Part shown: positions 32,100-43,016 of the stretch, in pieces
Layout of the letters: every line of letters begins with the position of its first letter
How positions within the stretch are numbered: the first letter of the stretch is position 1
Assembly: GCA_949710005.1 (NCBI GenBank)
Contig: OX453286.1
Span: forward strand, 7,364,450-7,428,449
Direction of reading: 5' to 3'
Origin: Ricordea florida
Taxonomy: Eukaryota > Cnidaria > Anthozoa > Corallimorpharia > Ricordeidae
DNA length: 64,000 bases
Made by a program: the position numbers and the translations under genes
Notes under the pieces: generated by a model
Seen by the model: the letters and a program-made list of their open reading frames with translations, nothing else
The model's database searches: none
Told to the model about the DNA's origin: nothing

Positions 32100-33520
32100 T
32101 AAAAAGACAACAACTGGCAGAAACAGCACAGGATTGTACATTACTACCAGGTGCTGTAGGTCACACCATGGAAAACTAAAACTGGCGCATAAAAACAGGA
32201 AGAGCTCCCCTGAAAAATAAACCAACTTGACGACCTGGACTCATTTAAAACAAATAATTCCTTCCTAAAGCACCTACTCATGATCAGAGCACAGATGAGA
32301 AAAACTGAAACATACTCAATGCAAAGCGATTTGGGGGACTTGGGGAATATTTTAAATTCACTAAAAGGTAAAAGCTTATAAAAAGCGTACGTGCGAACCA
32401 TAAATGCTACTATAATAACCTTTTATACATATCAGTGCTGTGATATGATCAGTTCTCTTGAGCAAAAGCATAACTTCAGACCACTGACACTTCACTTTGT
32501 TTATAGGACAAACGAAACCGTAAGGTATATTGCAACTACTGATGTACAGTAACACATCAAACTCGAGACACAGTGTTTCATCCCATATCAAACACCAAGA
32601 AGAAAATACGACGACAGTGGAGTATTTTTGCGAATTTTGACTTGTTTGAAAAGTGATAAAATACTTGTATCGAGTGTTGGACTTTGCTTCTCAAAAGAAA
32701 CGATTTGGAAAGACTAAATCAGAGATGTCAAAACGAGTCCTGTTTCATCAAATATCCCAACATGTCACCGGCTCTGATTTTAACTTACGCATTCTTAATG
32801 AATTTTAGCAGTCTTCGTTAAGACTTGAGTAATTTCTGTTGATTTGTCAAGAGGTCTTGTAACCGCTGTAGGATCTTTGGCAATAAACATTTTAAGTTGA
32901 GTAAACATATGCGCCTTAATAAATCGATATCAAACGAAGTAATATCATTATCACTCAAGTAAGACTTTGAGAATCCCAGGAAACAGCAAGAATTTCGTTC
33001 TCAGCCTTACTCTTGACAGAAAAGTCTTATTTTTTTACTTTACAAAACACTAATCATCCCTACTGTCAAGGATTCAATTGTGTCTCAAGCTTTAAAAAAC
33101 TAACTACATCCACGTTTTCGAAAGCACTGTGTATTTCCATAAGCTTTGGCTGCTCCTCAAACTTTTTGCAACCCCCACCTTTCTCGCCCTTCCGCAACCC
33201 TGTAATACCCCCGCTTGCCAGGATTGTCTCCAAACTGGAATTATCTCAAAAAATTCTGACTTGTCAATAACGATACTTCTGTCTCTACGAACGCCACACG
33301 TTGTCAATTACAACAGTTGCTGGAATGACATTAAGCAAGCTTAGTCTTTATACTATCTTTACACATACTTATGAAACACGTATTAGGCTCAAAGGCAAAC
33401 AAGAAGAACTGCAAGAACACAACTACACTACAACAGTAATGTTGCTTAAATGGTCCTGCTTTATATTCACTAACCGGCTACAAATTCGAATAACAAACAA
33501 TAGTAGTGTCTAATGAAAGT
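32100..33520 (-). repeat. Duplicated 3' flank of the Ig gene family
   Basis: The segment 32970-33500 is a diverged copy of 40060-40600 (shared caagctttaaaaaacta..., gtatttccataagcttt, gctttatat). The segment 32100-32200 matches the reverse complement of 12240-12340. Both lie downstream of a fibrinogen-like last exon on the - strand. The stretch 32200-32960 has no gene I can support. Confidence 0.6.
33100..33312 (-). pseudogene. Decayed fragment of the fibrinogen-like exon
   Basis: On the - strand, aatgacaacgtgtggcg followed by a degraded gacag...gacaagtcaga...tttggagac matches the last exon of the family (copy 2, 10011-10095). The frame is lost. It lies about 230 bp beyond the stop codon of the intact copy. 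The same kind of relic is at 40190-40390, so it was duplicated together with its neighbour. Confidence 0.6.
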
Positions 33521-33543
33521 TGCAGAAAAGGCTTTTGTTGAAG

Positions 33544-36500
33544 TTACTTGTCAGTTGTACCATAACATTTAAATTTGCCTAGTGTGTGGTAACCTATTTC
33601 GATTCGATCTTCTGTATCGCCAAACCTGAGCTGTCTTACAGGAAGATCTGACTTGTCAGTAAGCAGACCGCTGTCCTCACGCCACACTTCGTCATTCTTG
33701 TCACAGTTACAGCCATAGCTGGGATCTGCACAGGAGTTGGTCATCCCGCATGCGCACTTACCACTGCCAGGTGAGGCACCTCCCCAGTAAGTCATCTTAT
33801 TAGAATCACGTGATACCCACCACGCATAGCTATGTTTAAATAACCATGAATCATGACAGTCATACTTGATAAACTGTTCACAGTGTGACGACACTCTGGT
33901 CAGACTCGCCAGCTGAGACAAACTCGCTCCTGTGTAGTGAATGTCACGTGAGTAACACCCTCGAGGATCGCATCCCTTTACCAATGTTCTGCTTTCACTG
34001 TCATGACTGATGACGGTCACGCCCACTCCATTCTTATCAGTCATGTCACAGGAAACAGTAAATGGAGCCAGGCCTCCCTCGCCATCTGGATCAATGACGT
34101 AATTTCCGCTTGCACTGTTGACATATTTCTTTATCACAGAACAGGAAGTGGCAGTTCGAGAATTGATCTTAACAGCGGTTTCTATCGTTGTCAGAGCGTT
34201 AGTTGCTTTACAGGTGTAAGATCCTTGGTGTGATTTCTTTATGTGTGAAATCAGCAGTGTCCCATTGACTAAGATATTAGAGTTTGCCGGAAGTGATGAT
34301 TTGCCGTCCTTTTTCCACAAGACTGAAGGTTTCAAATCACTCTCGGCCAAACATGGCAGATTAATAGTGGATCCGAGAACTGGAGTCAGTTCTTTAGGAG
34401 GACGAACTTTGAACCGCAGACGAGAGAATATCATCAGTTGAACAGTGTCTGATGCTGTTCCCAGGATATTCTGTGCCTTACAAATGTATACTCCACCATC
34501 CTTTTTCATCACATTGTTAATTGTCATTTCTCCCTTTCTTCTAACAACTCTGTTTCTTGGTAATTTATCAACCGATTTGGACCATGTGATTAGTGGTTGT
34601 GGCTGACCAATGGCTGTGCAGTTCATGGTGACACTTTGTCCTTCCTCAGCCATCACTTGTTTTAGTGGCAGAGTTATGTATGGAGCGTCTGTAGAACGAT
34701 TTCAAAAAAATAAAAATAATTGGAGCTTTGAAAAAATACACTTTTTCTTCTGTTATTTATGAAGGCAATTGCGTACAAGGACTACATTCGACCTCCTTTG
34801 TCCCTCAGGCTCAGTGATTATCGGTGAATATTCACCGATAATCACTTTGCCTTCGGCGAATAATTGTTAATTAACAGCGCGATATTAAAGAAGATGAAAC
34901 CTTGCTTTACGTTCGAGCTGAATTTTGACAGACAAAAAATTGGGATAATCAAACAAGTTGATAAAGTTTTTTATACCACCGTAGGGTTAACTAAGGAAGG
35001 TGCTGACGTTTCGAGCGTTAGCCCTTCTTCATAGGGAATCACAGGATTATAGGTTATGTTCAATTTACATCGAGAGGTTTGGAGCTATGCTATTAGTGGA
35101 GCCATAGCAACATATGAACAAGAGTAAATTAATGAAATGAATGAAAAGCGTTCGTTAACGATAGAGTTGGAAGATAAATCTTTGTTCTAGGTTTTCATGG
35201 CTTTCCGTGTTACCCTGATGCAGGAAAAGGCCGCAGATTGTCATGGTTTGAGTGGAATCGTTAGACAGATTAAAGTGTCGCTCTACTGGTTTAGATGCTT
35301 CTTTGTCGTTTCTTTCAACATCACGCAGATCTTCGCGGAAACGGTCACCTAGTCTTCTTCCGATCTCGCCTTCCGATCTTTTTGAATAAGGTCCATTTTA
35401 TGCGATAAATAACATTGGCAAAAGTGCATGTGAAGCGGTCAGAGATTTAAATCGATCGCTTAGCTCCTGTTACTTTGTCTGTGTTGTGAATAAAAAGACA
35501 AGTGTTACATCTTTTGCCGGAAGAAGATCAGGTGACTGTTTGTGTTTCAATTCCCCACTGACGTAGCACCAGTTTCCTTAGAAACTACCCCCACATTACT
35601 TGTTACGAGTTGTGATAGGACAACAAAAGGTAAGGAGAAATTTTACTCAAATCAGTACCAGCGTGGTATTAGCAAAAATTCATTAAACTTAGCAAGGCCT
35701 TGACAAAGACGAAAACGGCAATTCCCAATGCAGACGGATTATACTTGTAAACTTGTGAAACAGCCGTCACTAAGTTATTTTAATGCTAATAATATACATG
35801 AAAAAATTTGTCCATTTTGATTGGCTAAGAGAAATGCAGTTTTCAGTTAACACAATGCAGAAAAGAGGTAATTCAGTGCAAAATGAGGTAATAAACCAAG
35901 CATTCTGATTGATCAATGATGAAAGAAACACACAGATAGCCAATCAAATGCAAGCCCTTTGTGGCGCAAACTTTGGATACACTGAAAATTTGCGAGTGAA
36001 ACAATGGCCGGCGTTTTAAGTAGGTTTTCTTTCGCCACCGCAACAACAATACAAGAGCTGAAAAACAGCTCTAAAAACAAAAATACTGTGAAAAGCACTG
36101 CTTTTTGGTTGTCGGTGTGGAATAAGTGGTGTTTAGAGAAGAGAATTTCTGAGAAAATCGAAAACTATGAGCCGGCGGAGCTGAACACTTTGCTCGAGCG
36201 ATTCTATGCGGAACTTAAAAACAAACACGGTGAAGATTACGAACCAGAAAGCCTGAAAGTAATGATTACATCACTTGATAGACACTTGAAGAACAAAGGG
36301 TATAGCCTGTCCATTGTTCGCGACAGAGAATTCAGTTCCTCCAAACAAGTACTGGACGGGAAAGCGAAACAGCTTCGCTTGGCTGGCCGCGGCAAGCGCC
36401 CAAACAAAGCTCGACAGCTATCCGAAGTGGAGGAAGAAATTCTCTGGAAGTGCGAGAAACTCGGTGGTAAAACCCCAGAATCCTTGATTCATACAATGTG

Positions 36501-37476
36501 GTGGCTACTCACCCAACAATTTGGTCTCCGTGGAAGACAGGAACAGTACGGAATGAGACTGGAGGATTTCAGAACCCTGAAAGGTGACAACGGCCTTGAA
36601 TTTGTCGAGTTTGCTGAAGGGCCAACGAAAACCAGACCTGGAGGTTTGAACGCAAAACCAAGACAGTTTCAACCAAAAATGTTCCAGACTGGCGGAGAGA
36701 GATGTCCAGTTGCGTTATTTCGCCAGTACATCAGCCGTAGGCCTCTCAGTCTCAGGACGAGTGGTGCATTTTATCTCTCGATAAAACACAACAGAGGACC
36801 TGGCGATGAAATCTGGTACAAAGTCCAGCCCATGGGAGAAAATAAAATCAACTCCATGATGAAAAACATCATCTCTGAAACCACCCTTGAGTCATCTGAG
36901 AAGCGATTTTCCAATCACAGTGCCCGCAAAACACTCGTAAGCAAGATGAAGAAAGCAAATCTCGAGAGGTCGTCAATTGCAAAAGTCACTGGTCACAGAA
37001 ATATCCAGTCTTTAGACGACTACGATGAAGCAGACCAAGACGAACAGCGACAGCTTTCCTGGGCCATCTCGAAAGGAAATAGCACAGCAAAACCCAGTAG
37101 TAAATCTGGTCATTCTACTTCAAACGCAGTAATTCCAGACATGATGAGCTCACGAGCACAGAATCTGATGAATTCCTTCACTAACTGCACTGTCACATTC
37201 AACCTCAACAGCAAGACCTCGCCTGTCATTAAACCTTGCAAACGACGATTCCATTTCATCGAAATTGATTCGGATACAGACTGATACAGACAATTCCTTA
37301 AACTTCTCAGCTGTACTTTGAACTTTTTTTGAGTCAAACTGTTATTTTGATCGAAAAGCGGTTGACATTTGCATGGTTTGAATAAATTATTTTTGCACGT
37401 AATTAGCGCGCGTTGCTTCTGCATAATTATGATGACATATCGCATTTTTTCATGTATATTATTAAGAAGTAATCAC

Positions 37477-37512
<36 letters not shown>

Positions 37513-37578
37513 TTGTAAATTTTTCCATGACCACAAATTGCACTCGCCCTACGGGCTCGTGCAATTTTGTTGGTCTGA

Positions 37579-37614
<36 letters not shown>

Positions 37615-39753
37615 TCGAAATCATGTGATTACCTATACAAATAGGATCAAAAAGCAATTTCTTCTGTTTTAAATTTCTGTTACTGTATTTAGCACTTGGA
37701 CTGTTCTTGGATTAAGGGTTAAGCTAGTTCAATCATTGTAAGTGCATAAACTGGATTGTTACGGACGTTCTCCGCATTTTTCTCAATCGGGCGTGTCGAT
37801 CAAGTATTGATTAGTGGCGTTAATGACGTAATAAGAGAAGTGCACGTGTTGACGTTTAGCGGAGGACAGTCAACAACGATTTTGTGAGTACACCTTTAAC
37901 CGCTGTAAGCTTCAAGAATTGATTATAACTGTAAAGGCGGGCAAGTTTTCGATGAGGGCTGTGCAGATTGTGTTACCTCAGAATCTACAGAGAATATTTC
38001 CTGACGTTCTTCAGAGCATTTAAGATTATTTAAATGAATGTTAAGTTCTTTGAGCTTATTTGGTGTCGCCAGACTACGATAGTGAGAGTTTGACAGCCAC
38101 ATGGACACTGAAGTGATCTCAATGTTTTAGTGACATGTACAGGAATCATCTGCTCCTGCCTTTTCCATTGGTCTCTTTATTATTGTTATTTTTCTATTAT
38201 TCTCTGATTAGCGAAACAAAATCAACGAAAAAACGGACCGAAATCGACTTACTCCTATTACAAATCGAATAATCAGTTTTTCTAAAATTGGTCGATGTCT
38301 TATTTCTTGTTTTGTCCCTAACATGTCAACACTTAATACAACAACGAACTTCGCAACTTACACTGAACAGTCAGTTTGGCTGAGCTGTTGACTCGTCCTA
38401 GTAAATTTTCAGCTCTGCAGATGTAAACTCCATCGTCTTCTGCTCTGACATCACTCAAAATCAGAGCGCCACTGGACTCTAACACGTGGCGTCCAACAGG
38501 AAGCGATGAGTTGACCTTAGACCACGTGATCCGTGGAGCTGGGTTTCCATCCACTGTACATTTCAAGATGGCTGTCTGACTTTGATTGACGGTCATTGCA
38601 ACAGGAGACTCAAGCAGAGATGGAGCCGAGATGGACTGGCCCGGTTCACCTTTCATGCCTTTTATGCCTTGTGGTCCTGTTGGTCCCGGGGGTCCAGGAT
38701 CTCCTTGTATTCCCGGGTCTCCCTTTATTCCCATTGTTCCTTCAGGTCCTATCGGTCCATGTTTACCAGGAGGTCCTATTGGCCCGGATTTTCCCGGTCT
38801 CCCTCGGCTCCCCGGTCTTCCCGGTCGTCCTCTGTTTCCTTTGGCTCCGGGGCGGCACAGTGTTTCATCCTTGGCACAAAATTGATCCTGTAGCAGACGA
38901 AGCTCTTGTTTGATCAACTGTTTTGTTTCAACGGCTGTTTGTTGTTGCAAATCATCGCTTGATGAGCTTCGTTTTTCTCTGGAAATTCTGTGCCATTGAG
39001 CTAAAAGAAATCAATCAAGACATATTGAGAAATCGTAAAAAAAGAGAGCGATAGATAGAGAGCGATTTTGTACAGCAGAAACTACAGCGTCGAATTTTAT
39101 ACAACAAAGACTGCGTATATTTAGATTATATTACGAACAAATGACAGTGGAAAAGTACTGCTGTGTTTTCACTTACGGCCAACTGATTATATTTTAACCT
39201 AACCGTTTTTGATAGACAGAAGAACTGGCTTTCTCGAACTCTCCGCTATCTCAAACTCAAACTCATTCCCTTGAATTGTTTTTTCAGTCATTTGCCATCG
39301 GTTACCTGCAACCTCCGCTATCTCCAACTATTTTTCGTTTCCCTTGAGAGTTCGAAATAGTTGTGTTCAACTGTAACTATTTAACTCTTAACCTGTTCCC
39401 TTGTTAGAGCCTTTCATGGTGACAAATGCACACATGCATCTTAAGAATCAAAATGATAGTACGAATCTATAAATTATTCAATTAATACCTCTTAGGTCAC
39501 TCCACTGGCTGCGTGCCATAACCTGCCACGTTCCGTGATACTGTTGTACTTTACCACGGATTTCTTTCTCCATCTGATCACGCAATGTTACTGAGTGTGA
39601 GATTAGTTCATAATGACGTTGTATCCTAAGTTCCATGTGAATTAGTCCCACGCAACACACAACAGACAGCACCAAACCTGACACTGAACACACGTTGTAC
39701 AATGGTTTGCCCTCTCTTTCCTTCTGTCCATCTTTGCTTCCTTGATTTTTCAT
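33544..39753 (-). CDS. Copy 3, intact collagen/Ig/fibrinogen-like type II membrane protein
   Basis: Exons on the - strand: 39753-39489, 39000-38362 and 34688-33544. Introns are GT/AG and all phase 1, and the sum is 2049 nt (682 codons plus stop). Exon 1: cytoplasmic tail of about 18 residues, TM helix, coiled coil. Exon 2: furin-like REKR, a heptad region, a Cys pair (CAKDETLC) that may link trimers, about 23 Gly-X-Y triplets, and Ig1 (LKCTVDGNP...[11 protein letters not shown]). Exon 3: Ig2 (MNCTAIG...[10 protein letters not shown]), Ig3 (LPCLAES...GSYTCKATN) and a fibrinogen-like domain of contactin-associated-protein type with about 12 Cys. The tail and collagen resemble gliomedin-like shed adhesion proteins. 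A surface adhesion or recognition role is inferred. Intron 2 (3.67 kb) contains a Crypton-like ORF and a Penelope fragment. The collagen is longer than in copies 1 and 2. Confidence 0.87.
34812..34845. repeat. Perfect 34-bp palindrome in intron 2
   Basis: agtgattatcggtgaat is followed directly by its exact reverse complement. It is a strong hairpin in an otherwise unremarkable intron segment. Confidence 0.85.
34960..35530 (-). pseudogene. Penelope-like element, C-terminal GIY-YIG tail, broken
   Basis: The - strand frame from about 35520 reads a Cys-rich segment (CNTCLFIHN...DRFTCT) and then, after a shift near 35385, the GIY-YIG-flanking region (IGRRLGDRF...DVERNDK...PVERHFN), ending at TAA (35155). 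A 3' tail to about 34960 follows (agggctaacgctcgaaacg). One in-frame TAA, a frameshift and replacement of expected cysteines ([10 protein letters not shown]) show decay. The RT domain is absent. The family call rests on remembered cnidarian Penelope endonuclease tails. Confidence 0.65.
36004..37284 (+). CDS. Crypton-like tyrosine recombinase, intronless 426-aa ORF
   Basis: The N-terminal 110 residues are a helical SAM-like core-binding region. The catalytic half has the tyrosine-recombinase order: Arg in FGLRGRQEQ (about residue 178), His-x-x-Arg in NHSARKTL (about 302), GHRNIQSL (about 330) and the candidate nucleophile Tyr in DDYDEA (about 339). This is the domain type (DUF3504 / Crypton) found at the C-terminus of KCTD1-, ZMYM- and QRICH1-like proteins and in Crypton transposons. 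The frame is fully open and lies antisense inside intron 2 of copy 3. Cryptons lack terminal inverted repeats, in line with none being seen. It may be a recent insertion. Confidence 0.82.
   Translation: MAGVLSRFSFATATTIQELKNSSKNKNTVKSTAFWLSVWNKWCLEKRISEKIENYEPAELNTLLERFYAELKNKHGEDYEPESLKVMITSLDRHLKNKGYSLSIVRDREFSSSKQVLDGKAKQLRLAGRGKRPNKARQLSEVEEEILWKCEKLGGKTPESLIHTMWWLLTQQFGLRGRQEQYGMRLEDFRTLKGDNGLEFVEFAEGPTKTRPGGLNAKPRQFQPKMFQTGGERCPVALFRQYISRRPLSLRTSGAFYLSIKHNRGPGDEIWYKVQPMGENKINSMMKNIISETTLESSEKRFSNHSARKTLVSKMKKANLERSSIAKVTGHRNIQSLDDYDEADQDEQRQLSWAISKGNSTAKPSSKSGHSTSNAVIPDMMSSRAQNLMNSFTNCTVTFNLNSKTSPVIKPCKRRFHFIEIDSDTD
37468..37632. repeat. Foldback element with two nested inverted repeats
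   Basis: Outer arms (aatcacatgattt...cgtgcaatttggaataa and its near complement) are about 55 bp each. They enclose inner arms (gaccacaaattgcactcg / cgtgcaattttgttggtc) around a gccctacgggc loop. It lies 180 bp past the Crypton-like stop and is most likely a small MITE. Confidence 0.75.
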
Positions 39754-40189
39754 GACCAAAACTGTTCAGTGTTTTCTCCCCTTCGGTATTTAATTTTTAT
39801 CAGCGAAAATGTGTGCTGGCTCGATCAGTGATTTTGGCCCAATAAAGCCAAATTATTCAAGTTCGTAGGTCCAGTTTCGGTTAATCAGTGCTTGATTTTC
39901 GACTTCCTGTGATGTGATACGGAATGCGAAAATAGTATAGGATATGTCCCGATGTGACCAATTGATTGATATAACGTTACAGAAATATAAAGCCACGCTT
40001 ACCAGTTAAGGTCAAGTCTCATCTGTGAAGGAAGATAATGGAGATCGACTTCAAGATCCTCAAGTTCCAGGAAGTTCGTTCTAAGGCTTACTCTTAAGAG
40101 AAAGTTCTTACTTTTTTTACTTAACAATACTAATCAACATTACTGTTGAGAATTCAAGTATGTCTCAAGCTTAAAAAATTATTTACTAC

Positions 40190-40390
40190 ATCCTGGTTTC
40201 CGAAAGCAAAATGTATTTCCATAAGCTTTGACTGCTCCTCAACATTTGTGCAACCCCTTTCCCCTCCCCCTCCCCAAGCGTGTAACATTCTCGCTTGTCA
40301 GGACTGTCTCTGAGAAGTCTTACAAAAGGATCTGACTTGTTAATAGTGATACTGCTGTCCTTACGCACGCCACCCGTTGTCAGTTACAAT
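40190..40390 (-). pseudogene. Decayed fragment of the fibrinogen-like exon, second relic
   Basis: The - strand reads ctgacaacgggtggcgtgcg...aaggacagcag...aacaagtcagatcc...gtaagac, a degraded match to the last exon. It lies 245 bp downstream of the truncated copy 4, in the same position as the relic beside copy 3. Confidence 0.55.
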
Positions 40391-40634
40391 CGTTGGTAGA
40401 ATGCAGTTGTGTAAACTAACCCTTTCATTGTATATTCTTACACGTACTTTCGAAAAACATATAATGGTGAAACAAGAAGCTTAATAACGATGCAGTACAT
40501 AACCTAAGACTACAAAGCAACAGCGAAGTTGCTAATGGTTAGATTCTGCTTTATATAGTGAAATGAAAAATTTGAATAACCAAAACTAATGAGATCTAGT
40601 AAAATATGCAAAAAATACTTTCGGTAATTAAAAG

Positions 40635-41062
40635 TTACTCGTCAGTTGTACCATAACATTTGCATTTGCCCAAGGTGTGGTAGCATTTTTCCAAGCCTGT
40701 TACGTCTCCAAACCTGAGCTGTCTTACAAGAAGATCTGACTTGCCATTGAGGAGACCGCTGTCTTCACGCCACACGTTGTCATTCTTATTACAGTTACAA
40801 TTGTATCTAGGATCTGCACAGGAGTTGGTCATCCCGCATGCGCACTTACCACTGCCAGGTGAGGCTCCTCCCCAGTAAGTGATCTTACTAGAATCACGTG
40901 ATACCCACCTGGCTTCGTTTCCATTAAAAATCCTTGAGCCATAACACTCATATTTGATAAACTGTTCACAGTGTGACGACAACTGGTGAGACTCGCCAGC
41001 TGAGACAGACTTACTCCTTTGTAGTGAACGGTCACGTGAGTAAGACCCTTCTGATTCTGAAC
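40635..41062 (-). pseudogene. Copy 4, truncated fibrinogen-like exon
   Basis: The last exon of the Ig family is present from about the sixtieth residue of the fibrinogen-like domain ([11 protein letters not shown] equivalent) to the end (CYGTTDE, stop). A 1-nt deletion near 40983 (accagttgtcg where intact copies have accagagtgtcg) breaks the frame, and all upstream parts are missing. The homology stops at about 41062, where the next element begins. The rest of the domain is well kept, including [18 protein letters not shown], so the break is fairly recent. Confidence 0.85.
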
Positions 41063-41121
41063 GAACTCATTTTATGCAAGGAGGTAATTTATGAGAATCC
41101 ATACAGTGCCAAAAAAAATCC

Positions 41122-41409
41122 ATGCAGATTAGTACACTGTGGCAGAAAATTGCAGATAATCTCAACAACATACATGATCTTCACTTCACTGTTGAAAAGA
41201 GATCGGTTCGTGATCACATTGCTATCCTGGTTCAGCGATTTATGAGACAACAAGTTCAAGAATTAAAAGAAAGTGGAACAAGACCAGAGCGAATTAAAGA
41301 GTTGGATTCTGCCATTGGGCAAATTATAACGATGGAAGAATCTGCTTCCCGCAAAATTCCCGGCAAATGTTTTGTTTTCGCGAAGGTTAAGTCGTCACAA
41401 ACCAGCTAA
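41122..41409 (+). CDS. MADF/trihelix-like DNA-binding fragment
   Basis: The 95-codon frame contains LWQKIADNLN, KRSVRDHIAILVQRF and ESGTRPERIKELDSAI. This is the helix pattern of MADF/Myb-SANT-like domains that commonly accompany transposons in cnidarians. It begins beside the break point of copy 4 and is probably the first coding part of the large decayed element that runs to 47.1 kb. It could also be an unrelated fragment. The last 20 codons after SRKIPG are probably intron. Confidence 0.45.
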   Translation: MQISTLWQKIADNLNNIHDLHFTVEKRSVRDHIAILVQRFMRQQVQELKESGTRPERIKELDSAIGQIITMEESASRKIPGKCFVFAKVKSSQTS

Positions 41410-41516
41410 GGTTGTAACGTTGAAAAGAGTTTCTCTACTAGTTTCTCTTTACCATATCTTTTGTAACACAAAAACGGTTGTGGTAACAGTATTGAATTTT
41501 TTGTTCGAAGTCGGAC

Positions 41517-42170
41517 ATGAAGTTCTTGTTTATCGTAGCATCGTTACTACTATCGTTCGTATTTTCTAAAGAGAAATCACCTGTTGAGAAAATTTGTTGT
41601 TTGAGGGGAAAAACACGGAAAAAGTATGCTTGTCGGGGACGAATGATCACTCTTAACGCAGAAATGGCCAGGGTTGCGAATGTCGAGCGTGGATATTTCG
41701 TTTGCGAACATCACTGGCATATGTTAAGGAACGCGAACAAAATTTGCTCCTGCCCTTTGCCCAGCCATTCCGAAGCGATGAGCTCCACTCCAATACCTGC
41801 AAGGTTATTTCAAGTCTTCGACGAAGTGGGGAAAAGTATGCCTTCGTATCGACCCGGAACTCGTTGGTGCACCAGTTGCCGGCGAAACGCTGACAAGAAA
41901 TTTTCCTTCATAGCTAAATATAAAAAGCCAAGCAAGAGGAAAAAGGTAGGTACAGTCATAGCAATACTGAAGACATACAATGTCTGTTAAAGTTGGTTAA
42001 AAAAATAGTGGAAATATTTTCTTATCCTCTGCTGTTGCACGTAGAACAGAAAAATTAAACGAGTTAAACGCATTTGTATGTTTTTCTTTTTTCTTCGAGA
42101 CCAAACCTAGGAATAATTTAAGACAAAATGCATATCAAATTTAACCCTTTCACTCCCAAGGGGTCTCCAT

Positions 42171-42215
<45 letters not shown>

Positions 42216-42984
42216 AGTCACTCTTGGGAGTGAAAGGGTTAAAGCATCAGGAACCTGTTTTTGGAGAGGGGATGGTAACCTGTTCCCAGGCTAAAATGTA
42301 TCACTTTTCCCCCAGGCCTGTAACAAGGCAGGGTAGGTGGGATACTTAAACTGCCATATGGCTATAAAAGTCTAATTATTATTACAATGTGAATGCTATT
42401 CAATAATTACACATACTGTGACTATTTTTTTTTTAACAAAATTATAGACCAGCCTAGAAACTACAGCCACTTGTGCTTCACCAGCCAGAACAAATGAGGT
42501 ATGTATTGCAATCAAATGGGTAGCTAGGCAATTAAACAACAGGTCAGGTTAAAAAGATAACCAAAACAGTAAAAACTCAAGCTTATTTCAAACCCACTCT
42601 TGCAGGGTAAATCATCTGCAAGACCTAACTACTGCACAATCAATGGAAGTGAAAAACAGTCAGGTAATATGCTTAAATTTTTAACAAGACTATTCACATG
42701 ATACATGTTCAGCTGTACATGTAATGAAGCACCTGCAAGCTAAGAATTGTACAATTAGAAAACAAGGAAACACAATAATTATTTTATTATTACTATTACA
42801 GTATTATTATTATCCCAGATTTCAGCTGATCTAAGGAACCAGGAATAACTTAAAAGCTTAAAATGAAAACAAGATATTTGATGATGTAAATTATTACTTT
42901 TATTTTAAATTTTTGACATTCTTTTTAATGAGTTATCTTCTGTAAATTACTTCGTATATTATACATGTTGGAATTAAAATAAAA

Positions 42985-43016
<32 letters not shown>

